DNA of 64,000 bases from an uncultured Bacteroidales bacterium. Its GTDB lineage: Bacteria; Bacteroidota; Bacteroidia; Bacteroidales; Paludibacteraceae. Positions 8,609 to 16,786 of this stretch are shown here, piece by piece. The translations under genes and the position numbers were made by a program. The stretch spans positions 1 to 64,000 of the forward strand of contig CALUOH010000049.1 in assembly GCA_944322025.1 (NCBI GenBank). The letters run 5' to 3'. Numbering within the stretch: position 1 is the first letter of the stretch; the number at the start of each line of letters is the position of its first letter. A model generated the notes under the pieces. It had not been told where the DNA came from and did no database searches. It saw only the letters and a list, made by a program, of their open reading frames with translations.

Positions 8609-9352
8609 ATGTCAGACTCAATAGTACTCATACCCACATACAACGAGAAGGAGAACATCGAGAAGATAATACGGGCGGTCTTCGCGCTGCCGAAGGAGTT
8701 CCACATACTTGTCATAGACGACGGCTCGCCAGACGGCACAGCGGCGATAGTGAAGCGTCTGCAAGGGGAGTTCCCGCAGTCGCTCCACCTGATGGAGCGC
8801 GCCGGGAAGCAGGGTCTCGGGACGGCCTACATAGCGGGCTTCCGCTGGACGCTCGAACACGACTACCAGTACTGTTTCGAGATGGACGCCGACTTCTCAC
8901 ACCCCGTGCCGAAGCTGCTGGAGCTGTACGAGGCGTGCTCCGCGCTGGGGGCTGACGTGGCAGTCGGCTCGCGCTATGTGAACAATGTGGTGAATGTGGT
9001 GAACTGGCCGATAGGGCGCGTGCTGATGTCGTTCTACGCATCGAAGTATGTGCATATAGTCACGGGGCTGCCCGTGGCGGACACCACGGCGGGGTTTGTA
9101 TGCTACCGACGCAGCGTGTTGGAGACCATAGAGTTCGACAAGATAAAGTTCAAGGGGTATGCCTTCCAGATAGAGATGAAGTTCACGGCCTACAAGTGCG
9201 GGTTCACGATAAAGGAGGTGCCGATAGTCTTCGTGAACCGCGTGGAGGGGACTTCGAAGATGAGCGGAGGCATCTTCTCCGAGGCTCTGTTCGGGGTCAT
9301 ACGCCTGAAAATAAGCAGCTGGTTCCGCCACTACCCGCAGAAGAGCCGCTGA
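8609..9352 (+). CDS. Polyprenol monophosphomannose synthase-like GT2 glycosyltransferase
   Basis: A 247-residue family 2 glycosyltransferase resembling DPM1. The nucleotide-binding start IVLIPTYNEKENIEKII, DDGSPDGT (near residue 37), EMDADFSHP (the DxD metal/nucleotide motif, near 90) and VADTTAGFVCYRRSVLE (near 155) are all present. It ends with the cytosolic domain and lacks the C-terminal membrane domain of some bacterial relatives, so it should be soluble or peripheral. It likely moves mannose or a related sugar from a GDP sugar to polyprenyl phosphate. It is first in a likely operon with prfB and a lipid kinase. The link to the DUF2723 transferase at 2549-5764 is an inference. Confidence 0.88.
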   Translation: MSDSIVLIPTYNEKENIEKIIRAVFALPKEFHILVIDDGSPDGTAAIVKRLQGEFPQSLHLMERAGKQGLGTAYIAGFRWTLEHDYQYCFEMDADFSHPVPKLLELYEACSALGADVAVGSRYVNNVVNVVNWPIGRVLMSFYASKYVHIVTGLPVADTTAGFVCYRRSVLETIEFDKIKFKGYAFQIEMKFTAYKCGFTIKEVPIVFVNRVEGTSKMSGGIFSEALFGVIRLKISSWFRHYPQKSR

Positions 9353-9425
9353 CGGCACAGGGGGCGCGAGTGAGAGGGAGAGCACAGTATTCATGACACC
9401 TATATATACAATAACGACAGACACG

Positions 9426-10538
9426 ATGATTACCACAGACCAGATAAAAGATGCGGCTGCGCGTGCCGACGCGCTCGAACGCTATTTGGACATAGAGGGG
9501 AAGAAGATACGCCTCGAAGAGGAGGAGCTGAAGACGCAGGCACCGGAGTTCTGGCAGGACCAGAAGAAGGCGGAGGCGCAGATGAAGCTCGTCAAGGGGC
9601 TGAAATTCTGGATAGATAGGTACACGGCCGTGCGCAACGCCGTGCAGGAGCTGCAACTGGCCTACGACTTCTACAAGGAGGAGGCCATCAGCGAGGAGGA
9701 GCTGGACACGACATACGCCCACACTGTGGAGCAGATAGAGGAGCTGGAGATGCGCAACATGCTGCGGCGCGAGGAGGACAAGCTGGGGGCAGTCATCAAG
9801 ATTGTCGCCGGAGCGGGCGGCACTGAGGCACAGGACTGGGGGCAGATGCTCATGCGCATGTACCTGCGCTGGTGCGAGAAGCAGGGGTACAAGGCCGAGA
9901 TAACCAATATGCTGGAGGGAGACGAGGCGGGCATCAAGTCGGTGACCATACAGGTGGACGGCGAGTATGCCTACGGCTACCTGAAGAGCGAGAACGGCGT
10001 GCACCGCCTCGTGCGCGTCTCGCCGTACAACGCACAGGGCAAGCGCATGACCTCGTTTGCGTCGGTCTTCGTAGTACCGCTCATAGACGACAGCATAGAG
10101 ATAGAAATCAACCCCGCCAACCTCACGTGGGACACCTTCCGCTCATCGGGCGCGGGGGGACAGAACGTGAACAAGGTGGAGACGGGAGTGCGCTGCCACT
10201 ACACGTTCACGAACCCCGTCACCGGGCAGCCTGACGAGATAGTCATAGAAAACACGGAGAGCCGCTCACAGCTCGACAACAAGGAGAACGCGCTGCGCCT
10301 GCTCAAGTCGCAGCTCTATGACCTCGAACTGGAGAAACGCCGTCAGGAGACCGCCAAGGTGGAGGCGGGGAAGAAGAAGATAGAGTGGGGTTCGCAGATA
10401 CGCTCGTACGTCTTCGACGACCGCCGCGTGAAAGACCACAGGACGGACTACCAGACCTCGAACGTCGGCGCGGTGATGGACGGCGACATCGACGGCTTCA
10501 TAAAGACATACCTCATGCAGTTCGGGGGCGAGGAGTAG
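9426..10538 (+). CDS. prfB: Peptide chain release factor 2
   Basis: Catalyses peptide release at UGA and UAA codons. From the ATG at 9426 (MITTDQIKDAAARADALERY) the protein has 370 residues, normal for RF2; an ATG at 9393 gives an unlikely 11-residue extension. The catalytic GGQ is in SSGAGGQNVNKVETGVR (about residue 245). The codon-recognition tripeptide, SPF in E. coli, here reads SPY, in RVSPYNAQGKRMTSFASVFV. The autoregulatory +1 frameshift of many prfB genes is absent: the corresponding place reads TAT TTG GAC with no in-frame stop. It is 73 bp downstream of the GT2 gene. Confidence 0.96.
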   Translation: MITTDQIKDAAARADALERYLDIEGKKIRLEEEELKTQAPEFWQDQKKAEAQMKLVKGLKFWIDRYTAVRNAVQELQLAYDFYKEEAISEEELDTTYAHTVEQIEELEMRNMLRREEDKLGAVIKIVAGAGGTEAQDWGQMLMRMYLRWCEKQGYKAEITNMLEGDEAGIKSVTIQVDGEYAYGYLKSENGVHRLVRVSPYNAQGKRMTSFASVFVVPLIDDSIEIEINPANLTWDTFRSSGAGGQNVNKVETGVRCHYTFTNPVTGQPDEIVIENTESRSQLDNKENALRLLKSQLYDLELEKRRQETAKVEAGKKKIEWGSQIRSYVFDDRRVKDHRTDYQTSNVGAVMDGDIDGFIKTYLMQFGGEE

Positions 10539-10584
10539 GCGCGCTCCCCCACTTGCCTCACCCCAAAGAGAGCACCCCTGCACC

Positions 10585-11466
10585 ATGCCAAGGCGAAAGA
10601 TACTCTTCATCGTCAACCCACGTTCGGGCGTATGGGACAAGTCGAACTGGATTGCCATAGCGACCAAGATGCTGGCACAGGAGTTCGACCTCGAATTCAA
10701 ATATACCACACACAGGGGCCACGCCTGCGAACTGGCGCAGAAGGCCGTGGCGGCACATACGGACATCATAGCCGCCGTGGGGGGCGACGGCACGGTGAAC
10801 GAGGTGGCCTCCGCCGTGGTGAACACGGAGACCGCGCTCGCCATACTCCCGATGGGTTCGGGCAACGGGCTCGCCCGCGACCTCGGCATCCACACACTGC
10901 TGCCATTCAATGCCCTGGAGGCCATACGCGCGGGGCACACCATCACCATGGACTACGGCACGGCCAACGGCGTGCCATTCTTCTGCACCTGCGGAGTGGG
11001 TTTTGACGCTCATATCTCGTGGCTCTTCTCGCGGGGGAAGCAGCGCGGCTTCTGGAACTATCTCATGCTCTGCATACGCGAGTACTTCCGCTACAAGCCG
11101 AAGGAGATAACGCTCGAGATAGACGGCAACCGCTGCCTGCGCCGCCGCGCGTTCATAGTGAACTGCGCCAACACGCAGCAGCTGGGCAACAACGCATACA
11201 TAGCCCCGCACGCCGACTACCGCGACGGGCTTCTCAACGTGACGATAGTGCGCCCTTTCGGCTTCTGGGGGGCTGTGCGCCTCGGCACGATGCTCTTCCT
11301 GAAACAGATAGACAAGATAAAGTACACGGAGACCTTCACCTGCCGCAGCCTCCGCATGACCATCCCGGCACGCACGCCCTTCCACTACGACGGCGAACCT
11401 ATCCGCATGCCCGCCGACATACACATAGAGGCACGCCCCGCAGGGCTCAAAGTCATAGTGCCCTGA
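10585..11466 (+). CDS. Diacylglycerol kinase family lipid kinase (YegS/BmrU type)
   Basis: A 293-residue soluble kinase. KILFIVNPRSGVWDKSNW at the N terminus and AAVGGDGTVNEVASAVV near residue 65 give the two nucleotide-binding motifs of the DAGK catalytic domain; LPMGSGNGLARDLGI follows near residue 90. The C-terminal beta domain with HADYRDGLLNVTIVRPFGFW is typical of the YegS branch. Substrate could be diacylglycerol, a sphingoid base or another lipid; Bacteroidales make sphingolipids, so the last cannot be excluded. It begins 46 bp after prfB. Confidence 0.88.
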   Translation: MPRRKILFIVNPRSGVWDKSNWIAIATKMLAQEFDLEFKYTTHRGHACELAQKAVAAHTDIIAAVGGDGTVNEVASAVVNTETALAILPMGSGNGLARDLGIHTLLPFNALEAIRAGHTITMDYGTANGVPFFCTCGVGFDAHISWLFSRGKQRGFWNYLMLCIREYFRYKPKEITLEIDGNRCLRRRAFIVNCANTQQLGNNAYIAPHADYRDGLLNVTIVRPFGFWGAVRLGTMLFLKQIDKIKYTETFTCRSLRMTIPARTPFHYDGEPIRMPADIHIEARPAGLKVIVP

Positions 11467-11862
11467 GCGGCGTATGACATCTTTCTTATCCATCCGTGCT
11501 CTCTACAATATCCATTATTGTACATACATCCCGTATGTAACATTCTTCTTGTCAGTTAAGACATTTGTCATACTCAACTTCTTCGCACCACCTTCACGTT
11601 ATCTCTCCGCCAGCCTCACCATAGGCAGCTCTCATATACCACCCCACATCATGGCATTCAGGTCATAACATGAATTTCTATTCCAAAACAATTTCCAAAA
11701 ACTATTGCTTATTTCAAAAATAAGCACTAATTTTGACATCATGATTGAACTGTAGATAAGAAACTGTTTTGATTTTCCACAAACTCTGAGGTTGAAGTGG
11801 TGAATATATCCGGGAAATAGTCTCTTAAAATCCAACCTCATACAGGCTGGCGAGATTAAGAA
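11467..11862. other. AT-rich gene-free gap after the lipid kinase
   Basis: No convincing gene. TACATAC-ATCCC-GTATGTA (about 11521-11540) is a short hairpin that could end the upstream operon, but it lacks a T run. Bases 11660-11800 are visibly richer in A+T than the surroundings and contain a perfect 9-bp palindromic stem (TGCTTATTT at 11706-11714 pairing with AAATAAGCA at 11718-11726). Bases 11756-11783 nearly repeat 8328-8354. Confidence 0.45.
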
Positions 11863-11900
11863 CAAAAAAAGACTGTCAGCAAATATACTGACAGTCTTAG
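11863..11900 (-). terminator. Intrinsic terminator after tRNA-His
   Basis: On the minus strand AAGACTGTCAG pairs perfectly with CTGACAGTCTT across an 8-nt loop and is followed by a run of seven T. It lies 14 bp past the tRNA-His 3' end. Confidence 0.92.
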
Positions 11901-11913
11901 AAAATACGGATGG

Positions 11914-11988
11914 GGTGGCAGATGGGACTCGAACCCACGACATTCAGAACCACAATCTGACGCTCTAACCAACTGAACTACAGCCACC
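11914..11988 (-). tRNA. tRNA-His (GTG)
   Basis: The minus strand folds as tRNA with anticodon loop TTGTGGT (anticodon GTG) and T-loop GGTTCGAGTCC. The extra G at -1 (11988) is encoded and faces C73 (11914), the histidine identity pair. With that alignment the acceptor stem has a T6-T67 mismatch. Promoter and terminator flank the gene; CCA is not encoded. Confidence 0.96.
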
Positions 11989-12003
11989 GTATGTTTGTGG
12001 ATG

Positions 12004-12034
12004 CAAAGGTAGGGCATTTAGGCGAATTATGCAA
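12004..12034 (-). promoter_or_regulatory. Promoter for tRNA-His
   Basis: The minus strand has TTG (12034-12032), a 20-bp spacer and TACCTTTG (12011-12004), 16 bp before the tRNA 5' end. The divergent gene at 12072 must use another promoter. Confidence 0.8.
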
Positions 12035-12071
12035 GAGTATAGGCACAAATAATGGCTAAATTTTCAATAGT

Positions 12072-12746
12072 ATGAAGTACTTTCCTGTAAATCAAGAGAT
12101 TGAGATGGAGATAAACAGTATCAAGAAAGAGATACGGCTCCTGATGGACGGCATCTGCGCCGAACAGATGCAGCAAAAAGGGTTGAGCTACGGACAGAAT
12201 TTCGGCGTGGCATGGATAAAACTCCGCGACCTCGCGTGCCGTCACGAGAGGAATTACGACATAGCCGAACGGCTGTGGAACATGAACATCCGCGAGACGA
12301 AGCTGCTCGCCACGCTCCTCGTACCCCTCGACAGCTTCACCCCGGCACAGGCCGAAGAGTGGAAAGAGGGCATCTGTACGATGGAGGTAGCGGAAATCAT
12401 AAGCATGACACTGCTGAGCAAACTGCCCTATGCAGGGAGGCTGTCCATAGAGTGGATAAACAGCAGTGAGCCGTGGGTGCGCCTCTCGGCCATGCACACA
12501 GCCGCACGCGCCGCATCGAGGCTGTCGGACGACGAATGCCTGACCCTGATGGGCGCAATCACGCCGGACGACTACGGCGAGGCGAAATATAACCACGGCA
12601 TCCGCGCCATGCTCGAATATATACTGCTCACACACAAGCATCTGCTGCCGCATGTGCAACAGGCAATAGCCACAGCTGAGAGTACGGGTAAAGGCTATGC
12701 GCTGACAGTACACCGCCACATGAAAGACCTGATAGACATGCTGTAA
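12072..12746 (+). CDS. AlkD-like DNA alkylation repair protein
   Basis: A 224-residue all-helical protein matching the AlkD superfamily of HEAT-like repeat DNA glycosylases, which remove alkylated bases without base flipping. Helical pairs recur through the sequence; the stretch GQNFGVAWIKLRDLACRH near residue 42 and MNIRETKLLATLLV near residue 77 correspond to conserved parts of the family. The member here belongs to a divergent Bacteroidetes group, so glycosylase activity is not assured. The ATG at 12072 is used; M12 at 12105 is an alternative start. No clear ribosome binding site or -7 box was seen. Confidence 0.72.
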   Translation: MKYFPVNQEIEMEINSIKKEIRLLMDGICAEQMQQKGLSYGQNFGVAWIKLRDLACRHERNYDIAERLWNMNIRETKLLATLLVPLDSFTPAQAEEWKEGICTMEVAEIISMTLLSKLPYAGRLSIEWINSSEPWVRLSAMHTAARAASRLSDDECLTLMGAITPDDYGEAKYNHGIRAMLEYILLTHKHLLPHVQQAIATAESTGKGYALTVHRHMKDLIDML

Positions 12747-12837
12747 TGGCCATCGGACACACGGCTGCCTTCGCGGGTGTGAAAAACATGTGAAAAACTT
12801 TCACTGCCGGGGATGGGCGCATACGGCAAAAATGAGC

Positions 12838-12845
12838 TACCTTTG
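12838..12845 (+). promoter_or_regulatory. -7 box upstream of the HU-CCDC81/SPOR gene
   Basis: TACCTTTG on the plus strand, 74 bp before the ATG at 12920. The -33 region is weak. Confidence 0.6.
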
Positions 12846-12919
12846 CAGAGGAGAAAGACGCGACAAAAGCCGCCGCAGAGAGGTGTGTTTATGCGTGCGG
12901 CTTCCGCCACATTTACAGC

Positions 12920-13879
12920 ATGGAAAATATCGCCGCACATACAGAGAGACTGCTCACCCGCCACGAATGTGTCATCGTGCCGGGGCTGGGCGGTTTTCTC
13001 TCGTACCGTGAAAGCGCCACGGTGAAAGGGCTGCAACTGCAAGCCCCCCACCGCAGCATACGGTTCAACGCACTACTCTCCTATCAGGACGGGCTGCTCG
13101 CAGAGGCGGTAATGCAGAGCGAGAACGTGGGCTACAAGGCCGCACTCGCCATCATAGAGCGCGAGGTACGCGCCATAAAGGAGACACTGGACGGAAACCG
13201 CACGGTACAGTTCGGCCGTCTGGGCCGCTTCTCGTCCGACGGTGACAACGCCATACTTTTCACTTCGGACAGCTGCGCATTCCTGCCGGAAAACATAGGC
13301 TGCCAGCCCGTTTACCTCAAAAGGCTCTCGCCGCTGACAGAACAGCCTGGAGCGCGGCGCGACATAGTGATACAGCTGCCGGCACAGGGAGGCAGGGCAT
13401 GGCGTTACGCGGCCGCCGTAGCACTAATATTCACACTGTCGCTACTTGTCCCGACAAAAATAGAGAAAGGGACGCTACGTGCGTCCATGCCTTCCATTGT
13501 CATGGAAGAAACATGCGCCACAGCACTACCCTCCCCCGCACCAACGGATGCAGTTACCCTAACTGACATGCCGCAGGCGCAGACAGCCCCCATGCAGGCA
13601 CATCCCGCAGCAACAGACAAGGAGAAAGAGACCTCCGCCACAGATGAGCCGCAGCACACAACGGGAAAATACCATCTCATAGTAGCCAGCCTGCCCAGCC
13701 GCGAACTGGCAGAGACGTATATAAGCGAACAGACTTCATTCCCGGCCAGCACACTGCATATCATAGAATGTGACGACAAATACCGCATATCGGCTGCATC
13801 ATTCGCCACACGGCGCGAGGCTCTGCATCACCTTGACAGCATACGTGGCACTCACAGCGCATGGATACTGTGCCGCTGA
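12920..13879 (+). CDS. HU-CCDC81 and SPOR domain envelope protein
   Basis: A 319-residue, single-pass membrane protein with the domain order of a Bacteroidetes family. Residues 1-120 resemble paired HU-like CCDC81 domains (ERLLTRHECVIVPGLGGFLS near residue 8). A hydrophobic segment, WRYAAAVALIFTLSLLVP, spans about residues 158-175. A Pro/Ala/Thr-rich linker follows, and the last 70 residues form a SPOR domain (KYHLIVASLPSRELAETYI). SPOR domains bind peptidoglycan strands lacking stem peptides, often at the division site, so a role at the septum or wall is likely. What the cytoplasmic HU-like part binds is not known. Confidence 0.85.
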   Translation: MENIAAHTERLLTRHECVIVPGLGGFLSYRESATVKGLQLQAPHRSIRFNALLSYQDGLLAEAVMQSENVGYKAALAIIEREVRAIKETLDGNRTVQFGRLGRFSSDGDNAILFTSDSCAFLPENIGCQPVYLKRLSPLTEQPGARRDIVIQLPAQGGRAWRYAAAVALIFTLSLLVPTKIEKGTLRASMPSIVMEETCATALPSPAPTDAVTLTDMPQAQTAPMQAHPAATDKEKETSATDEPQHTTGKYHLIVASLPSRELAETYISEQTSFPASTLHIIECDDKYRISAASFATRREALHHLDSIRGTHSAWILCR

Positions 13880-13949
13880 CTGTCTGCCGTCCCCTACCTC
13901 CCCGCAAAACTTTTTCACCGCACACCGCTTCCATATCCCGAATTATTAT

Positions 13950-13957
13950 TATATTTG
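13950..13957 (+). promoter_or_regulatory. -7 box upstream of the DUF4783-nadC pair
   Basis: TATATTTG on the plus strand, 47 bp before the ATG at 14004. No strong -33 box. Confidence 0.55.
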
Positions 13958-14003
13958 CACATAAGTATTTTGAACTGCCACTTAATCTTTAATGACAGCC
14001 GCC

Positions 14004-14390
14004 ATGAAAACCACCGCCACTTACATGCTGACACTGGCCGTAGCCCTCGCCCTCTGCATGCCCCTCGGCGCGCAGGAGCAGACAGTCAGCACAGTCACCG
14101 AATGCCTCGCAAAAGGCCAAATCACACTGCTCTCGGAGCATCTGGCTCCCGAAGCCGAAGTGACCGTACAGGAAAAATGCTTCTCAGGCAAAGACCGCTC
14201 CTGCCGCGCTCTGGAAAAATTCCTCACCGAAAACGCCCCCGCGCGCTTCGACGTGATACATCAGGGCGCAAAAGAAAGCTCCGTCTTCGTCATAGGCAAC
14301 CTCCACACAGGCAGCCAAAGCATATTCCGCGTCTACTTCCTCGTGAAAGACAACCGTATACAACAAATGAGAATAGAAAAAAATGACTGA
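14004..14390 (+). CDS. DUF4783 secreted protein
   Basis: About 128 residues from the ATG at 14004, which begins a clean signal peptide (MKTTATYMLTLAVALALCMP then LGAQ). The mature part resembles the small alpha/beta NTF2-like folds of DUF4783, present across Bacteroidetes and of unknown function. An ATG at 13992 would add four residues. Its stop overlaps the start of nadC by 8 bp, implying translational coupling, although no functional link is obvious. Confidence 0.78.
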   Translation: MKTTATYMLTLAVALALCMPLGAQEQTVSTVTECLAKGQITLLSEHLAPEAEVTVQEKCFSGKDRSCRALEKFLTENAPARFDVIHQGAKESSVFVIGNLHTGSQSIFRVYFLVKDNRIQQMRIEKND

Positions 14391-15225
14391 CAACTTAGAC
14401 CAACTCATCAAACTCTGGTTCGCCGAAGACATAGGCGACGGCGACCACACCACACTCTCCTGCATCCCCGCCGATGCAGAAGGCAAATCACAGCTCATAA
14501 TCAAAGAAGAAGGCGTACTCGCCGGAGTCGAAGTCGCAAAACGCATATTCCACGCATTCGACCCCGCGCTCCGCATCACACAATACATGAACGACGGCGA
14601 CCGCGTCACCCCCGGCGACATACCATTCATCGTCCAGGGGCGCATCCAGTCCCTCCTCCAGACCGAACGCCTCATGCTCAACATCATGCAGCGCATGAGC
14701 GGCATCGCCACACGCACCGCCCAATACGTCCGCCTACTCGAAGGCACAGGCGCGCGCGTACTCGACACACGCAAGACCACACCCGGCCTCCGCCTACTCG
14801 AAAAAGAAGCCGTCCGCATCGGCGGCGGCGTAAACCACCGCATCGGCCTATTCGACATGATACTCCTCAAAGACAACCACATAGACTTCGCCGGAGGCAT
14901 ACCTCAGGCCATCACCCGCGCACGCGACTACTGCCGCGCCAAAGGTAAAGACCTCAAAATAGAAATCGAGGTACGCAACTTCGACGAGATACGCCAGGTG
15001 CTCGAAACGGGCAGCGTCGACCGCATCATGCTCGACAACTTCTCCGTCGAAGACACACGCCGCGCCGTCGAACTCATCGGCCGCCGCTACGAGACCGAAT
15101 CCTCAGGCGGCATCACATTCGACACCTTACGCGACTACGCACTCTGCGGCGTGGACTTCATCTCCGTCGGTGCACTTACTCACTCCGTCAAGAGCCTCGA
15201 CATCAGCTTCAAGGCAGTAAAGTGA
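14383..15225 (+). CDS. nadC: Nicotinate-nucleotide pyrophosphorylase (carboxylating)
   Basis: Converts quinolinate and PRPP to nicotinate mononucleotide, CO2 and pyrophosphate in de novo NAD synthesis. 280 residues, full length. Family motifs: AEDIGDGDHTTLSCIPAD near residue 14, NIMQRMSGIATRT near residue 105, DTRKTTPGLRLLEKEAVRIG near residue 127, MILLKDNHIDFAGG near residue 160 and EVRNFDEIRQ near residue 197. The quinolinate-binding Arg/Lys residues lie in these segments. nadA and nadB are not in the window. A terminator follows 33 bp after the stop. Confidence 0.97.
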   Translation: MTDNLDQLIKLWFAEDIGDGDHTTLSCIPADAEGKSQLIIKEEGVLAGVEVAKRIFHAFDPALRITQYMNDGDRVTPGDIPFIVQGRIQSLLQTERLMLNIMQRMSGIATRTAQYVRLLEGTGARVLDTRKTTPGLRLLEKEAVRIGGGVNHRIGLFDMILLKDNHIDFAGGIPQAITRARDYCRAKGKDLKIEIEVRNFDEIRQVLETGSVDRIMLDNFSVEDTRRAVELIGRRYETESSGGITFDTLRDYALCGVDFISVGALTHSVKSLDISFKAVK

Positions 15226-15258
15226 CGGACTGAAAAACACAGCAACCACATTGTACTT

Positions 15259-15288
15259 AAAGACAGCCCCTCTGCGGCTGTCTTTTTT
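15259..15288 (+). terminator. Terminator of nadC
   Basis: AAAGACAGCC pairs with GGCTGTCTTT across a 7-nt loop, with a run of six T at the end. Confidence 0.92.
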
Positions 15289-15353
15289 GTACAATCTCCA
15301 CACCTCCACCCGTACCGCAAGCCACAGAACGTAACGCCCTGCTTCCTCCACTG

Positions 15354-15416
15354 CTAACTAAGGTTAAAAACACGTACTCTCAACGGAGCTCCTACGGACG
15401 TACTCCGAAGCCTCAC
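15354..15416 (+). repeat. Element A, copy A5
   Basis: Head CTAACTAAGGTTAAAAAC at 15354 continuing to CGTACTCTC (15381), then CGGAGC 15384, CGGACG 15395 and CGAAGC 15406, exactly 11 bp apart. It lies between the nadC terminator and the tgt promoter. Confidence 0.85.
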
Positions 15417-15593
15417 CCCGCCTCTCCGCACTCATCCGGCAGCACTCATGCCCGTAGACCCCCGCCCCGCTCAAACCACCGCCGCATACCCTCACCCCGC
15501 CCGCAGGCACATTTATTCCGTACAGAATATAAAAGAAACTCAATTTTCTCCCCATCGCAGCCGCCACATACCCTCCAGCTCCCCGTTTTTTTG

Positions 15594-15601
15594 TACCTTT
15601 G
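15594..15601 (+). promoter_or_regulatory. -7 box for the tgt-lptF/G-mfd unit
   Basis: TACCTTTG, 27 bp before the tgt ATG at 15629. The -33 region is not obvious. Confidence 0.7.
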
Positions 15602-15628
15602 CGTCCTTGACAACAAAGCACACCGACT

Positions 15629-16762
15629 ATGGACTTCGTACTTCAGCATACAGACCCCAAAAGCAACGCCCGCGCAGGCCTCATCACCACCGGCCACGGA
15701 GTGATAGAGACCCCCATATTCATGCCCGTCGGCACCGTCGCATCCGTCAAGGCAGTCCACCTGCGCGAACTCAAAAACGACATAAACGCGCAGATTATCC
15801 TCGGCAACACATACCATCTCTACCTCCGCCCGGGTCTCGACATACTACGTCAGGCAGGAGGCCTCCACCGCTTCAACGGCTGGGACAGGCCAATACTCAC
15901 CGACAGCGGCGGCTTTCAGGTCTTCTCCCTCGCCGACAACCGCAAGCTGAAAGAAGAGGGCGTGACTTTCCGCTCCCACATCGACGGCTCCAAGCACCTC
16001 TTCACCCCCGAAAGCGTAGTCGACATACAGCGCACCATCGGGGCTGACATAATGATGGCGTTCGACGAGTGCACACCCGGCACGGCCGACTATCAGTACG
16101 CCAAGCAATCCGTGGAGCGCACCCACCGCTGGCTCACCCGCGGCCTGAAACGCTTCGGCGAGACCGAGTGCCCCTACGGATACAGCCAGACCTTCTTCCC
16201 CATAGTTCAGGGCTGCGTCTACCCCGACCTCCGCCGTCAGGCCGCCGAGTTCATCTCCTCCCTCGGGCGCGACGGCAACGCCATCGGAGGCCTCGCCGTA
16301 GGCGAACCCACCGAAAAGATGTACGAGATGATAGAAGTAGTAAATGCCATCCTGCCGAAAGACAAGCCCCGCTACCTCATGGGCGTAGGCACTCCCGCCA
16401 ACATCCTCGAAGGCATCGAGCGCGGAGTCGATATGTTCGACTGCGTAATGCCCACGCGCAACGGGCGTAATGGCATGATTTTCACGCGCAACGGCATCAT
16501 GAACATGAAGAACCGCCGCTGGGCGGACGACTTCACCCCGATTGACCCCGAGAGCGACTGTTTCGTAGACACCCAGTATACAAAGGCATATCTGCACCAC
16601 CTTTTCAAAAGCAATGAACTGCTGGGCATGCAGATAGCCTCGATTCACAACCTCGCTTTCTACCTCTGGCTCGTGCGAGAAGCGCGACGGCACATAATCG
16701 ACGGCACGTTCAGCTCTTGGAAGCCTCAGATGATTAGGCAGATAACCACAAGAATATCATAG
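15629..16762 (+). CDS. tgt: Queuine tRNA-ribosyltransferase
   Basis: Exchanges guanine for the queuosine precursor preQ1 at position 34 of GUN-anticodon tRNAs (including the tRNA-Phe cousins Tyr, His, Asn and Asp). 377 residues. Visible motifs: TPIFMPVGTVASVKAV near residue 29, LTDSGGFQVFSLADNRK near residue 90 with the active-site Asp, FDECTPG near residue 148, and VDMFDCVMPTRNGRNG near residue 270 with the nucleophilic Asp. The usual zinc-binding cysteines are missing: the segment runs DPESDCFVDTQYTKAYLHHL, retaining only one Cys and the His pair. It starts a three-gene run with lptF/G and mfd. Confidence 0.95.
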   Translation: MDFVLQHTDPKSNARAGLITTGHGVIETPIFMPVGTVASVKAVHLRELKNDINAQIILGNTYHLYLRPGLDILRQAGGLHRFNGWDRPILTDSGGFQVFSLADNRKLKEEGVTFRSHIDGSKHLFTPESVVDIQRTIGADIMMAFDECTPGTADYQYAKQSVERTHRWLTRGLKRFGETECPYGYSQTFFPIVQGCVYPDLRRQAAEFISSLGRDGNAIGGLAVGEPTEKMYEMIEVVNAILPKDKPRYLMGVGTPANILEGIERGVDMFDCVMPTRNGRNGMIFTRNGIMNMKNRRWADDFTPIDPESDCFVDTQYTKAYLHHLFKSNELLGMQIASIHNLAFYLWLVREARRHIIDGTFSSWKPQMIRQITTRIS

Positions 16763-16786
16763 CCCGCACGGCACTACGACAAGCGT

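Noticed and set aside
9426-9520. Programmed frameshift site in prfB
   Set aside because: No in-frame UGA or shift-prone CTT TGA at the expected codon; the frame is continuous.
11474-11668. A 64-codon open frame after the lipid kinase
   Set aside because: No ribosome binding site, no recognisable domain, and it overlaps a change in base composition; treated as non-coding.
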